A DNA stretch of 36,480 nt from Ruminococcus sp. (GTDB taxonomy: Bacteria; Bacillota; Clostridia; Oscillospirales; Ruminococcaceae): assembly GCA_021199375.1 (NCBI GenBank), contig JAJQIB010000006.1, positions 1-36,480 on the forward strand, given 5' to 3'. The notes beneath the pieces are model-generated. The model was not told the origin of the DNA, ran no database searches, and worked only from the letters and a program-made list of their open reading frames with translations. Made by a program: the position numbers and the translations under genes. Positions within the stretch are counted from its first letter, which is position 1; every line of letters starts with the position of its first letter. Below, piece after piece: positions 22,197 to 29,889 of the stretch.

Positions 22197-25100
22197 GTGG
22201 AAACATTTAATAACACAACGAAGATTGTTAGAGACGATCTTGAAAAGAAAATTGAAAGCGGCAGCCGTATATCAGTTGCCGCGGCTTGTTTTTCTATATA
22301 TGCTTATAAGGAATTAAAGACACAACTCGAATCCTGTGAAGAATTGCGCTTTATATTTACATCTCCCACATTTGTTGCAGAAAAAACGCCAAAGGAGCGT
22401 CGAGAATTCTATATTTCTCGTCTTAAAAGAGAAAAAAGTCTATATGGAACTGAGTTTGAAGTGCGTCTGCGCAACGAATTAAAGCAAAAAGCAATTGCAA
22501 AAGAATGTGCACAATGGATGCGCCAGAAGGTGCGTTTCAAGTCGAATATAACCAGAGAAGGCATGAACAATTTTCTTCTAGTAGAAAATGAAGATGAGGC
22601 CTATACTTATTCGCCTATGAATTCCTTTACTACTGTAGACCTTGGCTGTGAACGAGGAAATAATCTTATGAATATTGTCACACGGCTGGAAAACCCGGAA
22701 AGTGAAGACTATCTCCGAATGTTTAATATGGTTTGGAATGATGATGAGAAGCTAGCAGATGTGACCGAGGACGTTATTGACATGATTTCTACGGTATATC
22801 AGGAAAACTCTCCGGAGCTAATTTACTTTATGACACTCTACAATATCTTCAGTGAATTTTTAGAGGATATTTCTGAGGACGTTCTGCCAAATGAAGCAAC
22901 CGGCTTCAAAGATAGTGTCATTTGGAATAAGCTATATAACTTTCAAAAAGATGCAGCTCTTGCAATTATCAACAAGCTTGAGCAGTACAACGGATGTATT
23001 CTAGCTGACAGCGTGGGTCTTGGTAAAACATTTACAGCGCTTGCGGTTATCAAATATTATGAGGGACGAAATAAAAATGTTCTTGTTTTGTGTCCTAAAA
23101 AGCTATCTGAAAACTGGATGACCTATAGAGGTAACGTTATTAACAATCCGTTAGCGAAGGACCGTCTACGTTATGACATTCTTTATCATACCGATTTATC
23201 TAGAGAAAGCGGCAAAACTGCCGTTGGTCTTCAAATTGAACGCATTAACTGGGGTAACTATGACCTAGTTGTCATAGACGAAAGTCATAATTTCAGAAAC
23301 GGAAATGGAACCGACAGCAAAGGCGGAGAAAAGGAAAACCGATACATGAGACTTATGAATCGTGTGATAAAGCCTGGCATTAAAACAAAAGTACTAATGC
23401 TTTCTGCGACACCGGTCAACAATCGATTTTACGACTTACGCAATCAATTGGCACTTGCATATGAAGGCGATCCATCAGAAATAAATGAAAAGCTAAAGAC
23501 CAAATCCGATATTGATACAATATTTAGGCAGGCGCAAGCTGTTTATAACGCTTGGTGCAAGCTGCCGGAAAAGGATAGAACTACTCAGAACCTTTTGCCA
23601 AGGCTGAGCTTTGATTTCTTTGAAGTGCTGGACAGTGTAACAATTGCACGGTCGAGAAAGCATATTCAGACCTATTACGATACAACGGATATCGGCACAT
23701 TTCCAAAGAGAAATAAGCCCTTATCCCTACGTCCAAGACTTACAAGCCGTCCTGGGGCGATAAACTACAAAGAGGTATATCAAACGCTATCTAAGCTTAA
23801 TCTTACCATATACACACCTACACAATTTATACATCCTAGCAAGCTTCATAAGTATTTGAACGAAAAAGAAACCGAGAACTTCCGTAAGGGACGTGAGTGT
23901 GGTATTCAGCGCTTGATGAGCATAAATCTGCTAAAGCGTATGGAAAGCTCTGTTCATTCCTTCCTGCTGACTGTGGAGCGTATACGTGATTATATGCGTG
24001 CTACATCACAGACGATTGAGAGGTATGATAAAAGCGGTGTTGGCGCTCTTGATGAGATGAACGATCTCTCAGGAATGTCAGGTGAGTTTGATTTTGACGA
24101 TCAGAACACCGACTTTTTTAGCGTTGGTAAGAAAATGAAAATCGACCTTAAGGATATGGATTATATCTCATGGAAGCGCGATATAGATGATGATTTGGAA
24201 AATCTTGAGCTGCTTATTCTGATGATTCAGGATATTACACCAGAGTATGACTATAAGCTAAACGAGCTGCTGCGTGTGATTCGTGAGAAGGAGGCAGCTC
24301 CAATTAACCCCGGTAACAAGAAGATTTTGATTTTCACAGCCTTTTCGGATACGGCGGAGTACTTGTATGAGAATGTAAGCCGTGTGGCAAGCGATGAATT
24401 TGGGCTAAACACTGCGCTGATTACGGGTACCGTGAATGGAAAAACCACAATCCCGAAATTTAAGGCTGATATAAACCACATTTTGACCTGCTTTTCTCCG
24501 AAGTCGAAGGATAGAGATATGCTCTATCCAAAGGATAAAACAGATATTGACATTTTAATAGCCACCGACTGTATATCAGAGGGACAGAACCTTCAGGACT
24601 GCGACTATTGTATAAACTATGACATACACTGGAATCCTGTGCGTATCATACAGCGATTTGGACGAATTGACCGTATTGGAAGCAGGAATGACGTTATACA
24701 GCTTGTGAACTTCTGGCCAGATCTTGATTTGGACGAGTACATAAACCTTAAAACAAAAGTCGAAACAAAAATGCGTATTTCAATTATGACATCAACGGGT
24801 GATGATGATCCTATCAACGCTGAGGAAAAGGGCGACCTTGAATATAGACGCACTCAGCTCAAGAGACTTCAGGAGGAGGTGGTTGACCTAGAGGATATGA
24901 CAAGCGGTATATCTATAATGGATCTCGGACTAAACGAGTTTCGTATGGATTTGCTTGCTTATATGAAAGATCACGAAGATATCGACCATACGCCCTATGG
25001 TATACATGCTGTTGTTAAGGGTGAAAAGCCCGGGATTTTGTTTGTGCTAAAAAATGTAAATGAGAACATAAACATAGAGAATCAAAATATGCTGCATCCG

Positions 25101-25427
25101 TTTTACATGGTGTATATCGGTATGGACGGCGAGGTTATCACGAACCATTTACAGCCTAAGGATACGCTTGATATTATGCGGCACCTAGCTAAGGGCAAGA
25201 AAATGCCCGACAAAAAGCTTTGTGCGGAGTTTAACAGGGCTACTAACAACGGCAGGAGCATGGATAGTATTTCAAAACTGCTTGAGGATGCTATTACATC
25301 GATAATTAATGCTAAGGACGAAAGCGATATCGACAGCTTTTTTGGAAGCGGACAGACTACCTTTCTTTCGGGAGGCTTTTCGGGACTGGACGACTTTGAG
25401 CTAATTTGCTTTTTGGTGGTGATTTGA
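22197..25427 (+). CDS. PLD-like/SNF2-type helicase of a type III RM-like system
   Basis: The start is taken as GTG at 22197 after AAAGGAGG. The protein of 1076 residues has an N-terminal phospholipase-D-like domain (about 1-170, SRISVAAACFSIYAYKEL). The SNF2/RapA-type motor follows: Walker A SVGLGKT (near 272), DESH (near 359), SATPVNNR (near 402), SEGQNLQDCDYCINYD, and motif VI QRFGRIDRIGS (near 818). It is predicted to move along or remodel DNA. In Clostridia such helicases occur upstream of a DUF4391 gene and a type III Mod methylase, as here. Its stop shares one base with the next start. This points to a defence operon, but the exact named system is not certain. Confidence 0.85.
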   Translation: METFNNTTKIVRDDLEKKIESGSRISVAAACFSIYAYKELKTQLESCEELRFIFTSPTFVAEKTPKERREFYISRLKREKSLYGTEFEVRLRNELKQKAIAKECAQWMRQKVRFKSNITREGMNNFLLVENEDEAYTYSPMNSFTTVDLGCERGNNLMNIVTRLENPESEDYLRMFNMVWNDDEKLADVTEDVIDMISTVYQENSPELIYFMTLYNIFSEFLEDISEDVLPNEATGFKDSVIWNKLYNFQKDAALAIINKLEQYNGCILADSVGLGKTFTALAVIKYYEGRNKNVLVLCPKKLSENWMTYRGNVINNPLAKDRLRYDILYHTDLSRESGKTAVGLQIERINWGNYDLVVIDESHNFRNGNGTDSKGGEKENRYMRLMNRVIKPGIKTKVLMLSATPVNNRFYDLRNQLALAYEGDPSEINEKLKTKSDIDTIFRQAQAVYNAWCKLPEKDRTTQNLLPRLSFDFFEVLDSVTIARSRKHIQTYYDTTDIGTFPKRNKPLSLRPRLTSRPGAINYKEVYQTLSKLNLTIYTPTQFIHPSKLHKYLNEKETENFRKGRECGIQRLMSINLLKRMESSVHSFLLTVERIRDYMRATSQTIERYDKSGVGALDEMNDLSGMSGEFDFDDQNTDFFSVGKKMKIDLKDMDYISWKRDIDDDLENLELLILMIQDITPEYDYKLNELLRVIREKEAAPINPGNKKILIFTAFSDTAEYLYENVSRVASDEFGLNTALITGTVNGKTTIPKFKADINHILTCFSPKSKDRDMLYPKDKTDIDILIATDCISEGQNLQDCDYCINYDIHWNPVRIIQRFGRIDRIGSRNDVIQLVNFWPDLDLDEYINLKTKVETKMRISIMTSTGDDDPINAEEKGDLEYRRTQLKRLQEEVVDLEDMTSGISIMDLGLNEFRMDLLAYMKDHEDIDHTPYGIHAVVKGEKPGILFVLKNVNENINIENQNMLHPFYMVYIGMDGEVITNHLQPKDTLDIMRHLAKGKKMPDKKLCAEFNRATNNGRSMDSISKLLEDAITSIINAKDESDIDSFFGSGQTTFLSGGFSGLDDFELICFLVVI

Positions 25428-26068
25428 TGATAGACTTCCCTAGTGTAACGGCGGTGCATATGCGTATGCCGAAGGAGGCGTTTTATAAGCATATGACGCT
25501 TAATAAGGTACAAAAAGACAAATTTGTATCTGATGTGGATAGAATTTTTATGGAAAACAAGCTGACTGCGGATAACCTACACCTAAAAGCGGACTGCGAG
25601 ATAAAGGAGATACTTCTTTTGTCAATAGTGCTTAAAAAGCAGGAACTTGATGGCAGGGTTGTTGAGGCTATTGCTAAACAAAACGCTCATAATCTGGTGT
25701 TTTTGCTGATTTATGAGAATAAGCGACAGCTTGCGATTTATTATGAACGGCTGTATCGAACTGAGTGGATGAATGATGAGGAGCTAACGCTAAGGCTAAA
25801 GGGATATTCGCTTGATGAGATATGGAATTCGTTTGTTGAGCAGATTGCGCTGTATAATGAACAGGTAAAAAAAACCGACAGCCTTTCGATAGATGAGCGG
25901 CTTGAGATACAAGCCAAAATAAAGGCGCTGGAAAAGCTGATAGCGAAAACGGAAACCGCTGCATGGAAGGAGCAGCAGCCTAAAAAGCAATTTACCCTAT
26001 ACACCCAGCTTAAGGAATACGAGCGAGAATTAGAGAAATTAAAAAATGGAGGAAATCAACATGAGTGA
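25427..26068 (+). CDS. DUF4391-like protein of the RM-like operon
   Basis: This 213-residue protein starts at 25427 (MIDFPSVTAVHMRMPKEAFY), overlapping the helicase stop in TGATG. It has a conserved N-terminal half with FVSDVDRIFMENKLT and IKEILLLSIVLKK, and a long C-terminal coiled coil (IQAKIKALEKLIAKTE). Layout and position match DUF4391 proteins, which travel with type III methylases and helicases and may be an assembly or specificity factor. It overlaps the methylase start by 8 bases. Family assignment comes from context and recall. Confidence 0.7.
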   Translation: MIDFPSVTAVHMRMPKEAFYKHMTLNKVQKDKFVSDVDRIFMENKLTADNLHLKADCEIKEILLLSIVLKKQELDGRVVEAIAKQNAHNLVFLLIYENKRQLAIYYERLYRTEWMNDEELTLRLKGYSLDEIWNSFVEQIALYNEQVKKTDSLSIDERLEIQAKIKALEKLIAKTETAAWKEQQPKKQFTLYTQLKEYERELEKLKNGGNQHE

Positions 26069-26537
26069 CACAAATAAGGACAACCTTAAGATGCACACGC
26101 CGAATCTGGCGGATGAAAATTATAAAAAGCTGGCAGCACTGTTTCCGAACGCTGTTACGGAGACAGTTAACGAGAACGGTGAAGTCGTTCGTGCGATAGA
26201 CGCAGACGTTCTGCGTCAGGAGATTTCCACAACTGTCGTGGAAGGACCACAGGAACGCTACCAGTTCACCTGGCCGGATAAGAAGAAATCGGTAGTGCTT
26301 GCCAACCAGCCGATTACCAAAACACTGCGCCTTGACAGGGAGAAGTCTGTCGGTCGGGACGGCACACCTGGCAGCATTGATACGGAGAACATATACATCG
26401 AGGGCGACAACCTTGATGCGCTGAAGCTTTTACAGGAGACCTATCTTGGAAAAGTGAAGATGATATACATCGATATAAAGACTCCGAAGATAATACAATT
26501 ACAAGTTTCCTCTGACAGCTTACCCCTTGCAGGGTAA
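26061..26537 (+). pseudogene. Type III DNA methyltransferase (Mod), cut by prophage
   Basis: The start is at 26061 after GGAGG. The product runs MSDTNKDNLKMHTPNLADEN, then RYQFTWPDKKKS, the usual TKTLRLD-like segment, and NIYIEGDNLDALKLLQETYLGKVKMIYID (residues 107-137), which normally continues with the catalytic PPYNTG motif. Here the sequence changes after the aspartate codon at 26472-26474 and reads 20 unrelated residues to a stop at 26537. The methylation site (DPPY) and the rest of the enzyme are therefore missing. The 3' part should lie beyond the far end of the prophage. Without Mod, the operon cannot make a working modification enzyme. Confidence 0.85.
26455..26490 (+). other. Prophage-chromosome junction inside mod (att site)
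   Basis: Mod coding similarity stops at about 26474, in the codons for MIYID, which lie just before the expected PPYNTG. The adjacent tandem serine recombinases point toward this side and would be the integrases. Highly conserved methylase motifs are a known kind of integration target. The matching attachment end is outside the window, so the crossover core cannot be fixed. Confidence 0.6.
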
Positions 26538-26566
26538 GTTGAGGGGTTGCGGGGTAAGTTGTGCAG

Positions 26567-26592
26567 GTCGGGTACATCCCGGCTATTTTTTT
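26567..26592 (+). terminator. Intrinsic terminator near the prophage edge
   Basis: GTCGGG (26567-26572) pairs with CCCGGC (26578-26583) around TACAT, then TATTTTTTT. It would end transcripts coming from the truncated mod gene. Confidence 0.5.
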
Positions 26593-26610
26593 GTATGTAG
26601 GAGAACGGAA

Positions 26611-26808
26611 ATGAAAAAGACAATGACGGCAAAACAAATCGCCGATTATGAACAGCTCTGTATGGACCATGCTAACGGACGGATTCTCACATCCGATGGC
26701 CTGCGGCTTGTGTGTGAATCAAATAATCTGGACCCAGAAGCAATCGGAAAGCACGTGTTGGAAGTTTATACTAAGTTCCGGACCGAATGTGTGTATGACA
26801 TTCAGTAG
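26611..26808 (+). CDS. Small phage-edge protein of unknown function
   Basis: This 65-residue protein starts at 26611 after GGAGAACGG; a longer frame from 26527 lacks a ribosome site. The sequence begins MKKTMTAKQIADYEQL and has DGLRLVCESNNLDPEAIGK. It is mostly helical and acidic, with no recognised domain. It reads outward from the recombinases, next to the attachment site. Confidence 0.5.
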   Translation: MKKTMTAKQIADYEQLCMDHANGRILTSDGLRLVCESNNLDPEAIGKHVLEVYTKFRTECVYDIQ

Positions 26809-26873
26809 TAGACTTTTGGCTTGTCCGCATGCATAATCTATCTTCAGAACTTTTTAGGTAAAGGGGGTAAGCT

Positions 26874-27083
26874 ATGTCGATGGCTGGACACTGTGTCGTC
26901 CAAGCGGACTGTGGTAACGGCATCAGATTTATAGGTCGGAATGGCTGTGACACTTCAGACCTGCAGCAGGCTCTGATATTTGAGGACGAGCTTGCGGTGC
27001 ATCTTTTTATTGATGAGCATGGCCTTGACCGTTTGGCCCGGGTTAGAAAAATCGTGCCAACCAAAACTGAACATACTGTGTAA
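26874..27083 (+). CDS. Small hypothetical protein at the prophage edge
   Basis: This 69-residue protein starts at 26874 after AAAGGGGG. It has four cysteine-or-histidine-containing stretches (GHCVVQADCGNGIRF, NGCDTSDLQQAL) but no clear zinc pattern. It ends 15 bases before the terminator of the HATPase gene on the other strand. No function is suggested. Confidence 0.4.
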   Translation: MSMAGHCVVQADCGNGIRFIGRNGCDTSDLQQALIFEDELAVHLFIDEHGLDRLARVRKIVPTKTEHTV

Positions 27084-27098
27084 TTGCAGACACAAGAA

Positions 27099-27130
27099 AA
27101 CGCCTCCAAGCCGATAAGCCTGAAGGCGTT
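27099..27130 (-). terminator. Terminator of the STAS-HATPase gene
   Basis: AACGCCT at 27099-27105 pairs with AGGCGTT at 27124-27130, with inner AAGC/GC pairing, then TTCTTG on the minus strand. It is closely related in sequence to the terminator at 28270-28302. Confidence 0.7.
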
Positions 27131-27157
27131 GCAGTTTTGCCGTGATACGAGGTGTAA

Positions 27158-28189
27158 TCATGCTCCAGTGATAAGGCCCTTTGATGGTGTTGATGCCTGC
27201 TGAAAAGCATTTTGGATGGTTCGTGCCTGCGCCTCCCCGAGGCTTGCAATCTCCGCAATTATTTCTTTTCCACTATGCAGCTGTTGAGTCGAGAACCCCA
27301 TTTTAATTGCAGTTCCGTCTATATGTGTATCTCCAACTTTAATCCGACCATCAGAATAGATGTAGAGATATGAATTGCCGGATGCTATACAGAAAGAGCC
27401 ATTGAGCTTTTTACAAATCTCACTTACCATAAATAAACCATATCCAGAATTTGACCAAACATCATCGTTTTTGTTCCCTCGTGCAGGATTGAATGCTTGT
27501 GAGATACCAGCTTTTACTGCGCATTCTAATGCTGACAAATCGTCAACAACATACTTTCGATGGATTGCATTTTTCTGTAAGCTGCGCTTTATCCCTATGC
27601 CGGTGTCAAGAATTGCAATTTCAGCAGTGTGATTAGACCAATATTGACCGCAAATCCATGCATCGGATGCATCTGCATGTTCAGGGATATTTCTAAGTAT
27701 TTCGCGGATCAAATAGGTCATTAAGTAATGAAGCTCTTTATTATCTCGGCATAATATCGTAGATAGTTCTCCAGATTTTCGCTCAATGGTATCACCTATA
27801 TCGCCCCAGATACCTGCAATTATGTTATCAATATGAAGCTGTCGAAGATTGAACTTTGTGATTGGAATATAGTTCTCGCTACCTGGAGCCTCTCCAGGTG
27901 CGTTACCAACTGCAATAGAATCAGAAAACGATTTGAAAAACCCCATGTGACCCGCGTATGACACACCATTGCTACTTGGCTTGTATGTGAGACAGAAAGA
28001 GTTATTGGGGAAACGCTTCCTAAAATTGCGAAGTGCGTTTGCTGATACAAGCATTCCGAAAGGTCTTACCCACTTCATACTTGCCTTTATATTCACATCA
28101 TCGCCATCAGACAGGTTGTATTCATTCAAGGCTGCTGCCATCCGTAATGCTCTATCTGTGCCCATATAATTCGGCAGATTGAATTCCAT
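27158..28189 (-). CDS. STAS-like/GHKL HATPase fusion protein, phage cargo
   Basis: This 343-residue protein has an N-terminal half with a STAS-like core (ASMKWVRPFGMLVSANALRNF, 36-56). Its C-terminal half is a GHKL ATPase: N-box ReiLrNipEH (162-171), G1 DTGIGI (195-200) and G2 NSGYGL (near 247). No histidine-phosphotransfer or membrane part is present, so it is not an ordinary sensor kinase. Such stand-alone ATPases act in partner-switching or as conformational switches, and some occur in conflict modules. A strong AAAGGAGG site precedes the start and a TATACT -10 lies near 28224-28229. The gene sits between the integrase and the attachment site, the usual place for accessory cargo. The actual role is unknown. 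Confidence 0.75.
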   Translation of the reverse strand: MEFNLPNYMGTDRALRMAAALNEYNLSDGDDVNIKASMKWVRPFGMLVSANALRNFRKRFPNNSFCLTYKPSSNGVSYAGHMGFFKSFSDSIAVGNAPGEAPGSENYIPITKFNLRQLHIDNIIAGIWGDIGDTIERKSGELSTILCRDNKELHYLMTYLIREILRNIPEHADASDAWICGQYWSNHTAEIAILDTGIGIKRSLQKNAIHRKYVVDDLSALECAVKAGISQAFNPARGNKNDDVWSNSGYGLFMVSEICKKLNGSFCIASGNSYLYIYSDGRIKVGDTHIDGTAIKMGFSTQQLHSGKEIIAEIASLGEAQARTIQNAFQQASTPSKGLITGA

Positions 28190-28269
28190 TTAACGGCCTC
28201 CTTTGGTTTGCGTTTCATTTATTAGTATAGCAGGAAAAATGGGCTATGTATAGCTCTAATGGTTACAAA

Positions 28270-28302
28270 AACGTCTCCAAGCCGAATAAGCCTGGAGGTG
28301 TT
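28270..28302 (-). terminator. Terminator of the serine recombinase genes
   Basis: AACGTCTCC from 28270 pairs with GGAGGTGTT ending at 28302, with an inner AAGCC/GCCT-type stem, then TTTTGTAA on the minus strand. It shares most bases with the terminator at 27099-27130. Confidence 0.7.
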
Positions 28303-28317
28303 GCTGCATTTATGGGG

Positions 28318-29889
28318 TTATGCCTTGATTTCAGTTCCGTCTTTGAATTTGACCGTGATGTCATCCTTGGCCTTAACGGTCATGTAATCGACCATCGAGA
28401 CCCAGTCCTCATCCCGGAATTCTGTGAGCAAATCCCGTTTCTGTAGCTGTTCCAGATACATCTCGATTTGCTGGCGGCGTGCCTGCCGCTCGGTGATGAG
28501 GCTGGAAACCTCTGTGTGTCTCTCTTTCGCCTTATCGAAGCGTTCCGCAAGGGAATCGTAGTGTTGCTGGTATTCTGCCTGGTCGAGAGCAATGTGCGCA
28601 TTCTCACGGATGCAGTCCTCGATAAGCTCCGCCACCACATTAAGCTCTGATTCCAGTTCTGTTTTTTCATGCTCCAATTCATCCGTAGAGAGGAGAGGCA
28701 TGACCGCCTCTCGATAAGTTGCGATGATTTCATCCTTCTCGGTAATGGCTTTGTTTGCTGCCCGTAAGAACACCTCCCGGATTTCTTCTTCGGTCAGGCT
28801 TGGAGAGGAGCATTTTTCACCTTCGAATTTGTGGTTGCATTGCCACATGGTGCGGCGGTATTTGTCATTGGAGTGCCACACCTTCGGACCGTACCAGCCT
28901 CCGCAGCAGCCGCATTTAATCTTGCTGGAGAAAATGCTCACACAGCTGACTCTGTTTTTACCCGTGGTACGAGCGGCCATCTGTGTCTGCACCATGTCGA
29001 AGGTATCGGGATCGATGATGGCTTCGTGATTTCCGTGGACGTAATACTGCGGTATCTCACCCTCGTTGACCTTTTTCTTCTTGGTGAGAAAATCGACTGT
29101 GTAGGATTTTTGCAGGAGAGCATCGCCCTTGTACTTCTCGTTGGTAAGGATGCTCTTGACGCAGCTTGGATTCCAATGGTCGCTACCACCGGGCGATTTG
29201 ATGCCTTCATCGGTCAGCGTTCTTGCAATCCGCATGGGTGACATTCCTGTAAGGAACATCCCGTAGATGCGCTGCACCAGCTTTGCCTGTTCGGGATTGA
29301 CCACGAGGTTTCCATCCTCTCCTCGGTCATAGCCGAGGAAACGCCGGAACGGGACGGTTACTTTTCCATCAGCAAACCGTTTCCTTTGTCCCCAGGTGCA
29401 GTTCTCTGAAATTGACCGTGCCTCCTCCTGTGCCAGCGAGGACATGATTGTAATGAGCAATTCGCCTTTGCCGTCAAAAGTCCAGATGTTTTCTTTTTCG
29501 AAGTAGCACTCGATGTTCTTTTCCTTCAGCTGACGGATGGTGGTGAGTGAATCGACCGTGTTTCTTGCAAACCTGCTCACCGACTTTGTGATGATGAGGT
29601 CTATTTTCCCGTCCAGTGCGTCAGCGACCATACGTTTAAAGCCTTCTCTGTGCTTTGTGTTGGTTCCCGTGATTCCTTCATCTGCGTACACGGAAACAAA
29701 CTCCCAATCGTCGCGGCTTTTGATGTAATTGGTGTAGTAATCGACCTGCGCCTCGTAGCTGGTCAGCTGTTCTTCCTGGTCGGTGCTGACACGAGCATAG
29801 GCAGCGACACGGCGTTTCTTTGTGCTGTTAATCGGTGCAGCTGTGAACCTGCTTAGTGTTGCCGGAATTGTTGTTACTGTCTTCGCCAT
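28318..29889 (-). CDS. Large serine recombinase B
   Basis: This 523-residue protein has a resolvase catalytic domain (VAAYARVSTDQEEQ, Ser35 in RVST; YADEGITGT; SVSRFARN). A recombinase domain follows (GYDRGEDGNLVVNPEQAKLV), then a zinc ribbon (CGCCGGWY, then CNHKFEGEKC) and a C-terminal coiled coil (about 395-480). These are the parts of a serine integrase or transposon-type large recombinase that cuts and rejoins att sites. AAGGAGG precedes its ATG, and the gene overlaps recombinase A by 62 bases. It is the member of the pair nearest the attachment side. Confidence 0.9.
   Translation of the reverse strand: MAKTVTTIPATLSRFTAAPINSTKKRRVAAYARVSTDQEEQLTSYEAQVDYYTNYIKSRDDWEFVSVYADEGITGTNTKHREGFKRMVADALDGKIDLIITKSVSRFARNTVDSLTTIRQLKEKNIECYFEKENIWTFDGKGELLITIMSSLAQEEARSISENCTWGQRKRFADGKVTVPFRRFLGYDRGEDGNLVVNPEQAKLVQRIYGMFLTGMSPMRIARTLTDEGIKSPGGSDHWNPSCVKSILTNEKYKGDALLQKSYTVDFLTKKKKVNEGEIPQYYVHGNHEAIIDPDTFDMVQTQMAARTTGKNRVSCVSIFSSKIKCGCCGGWYGPKVWHSNDKYRRTMWQCNHKFEGEKCSSPSLTEEEIREVFLRAANKAITEKDEIIATYREAVMPLLSTDELEHEKTELESELNVVAELIEDCIRENAHIALDQAEYQQHYDSLAERFDKAKERHTEVSSLITERQARRQQIEMYLEQLQKRDLLTEFRDEDWVSMVDYMTVKAKDDITVKFKDGTEIKA

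Noticed and set aside
22197-26537. A DISARM or BREX locus
   Set aside because: The helicase lacks the drmA/drmB partners and no pglZ or brx-type genes are present; the overlap with DUF4391 and Mod fits a type III RM-like operon better.
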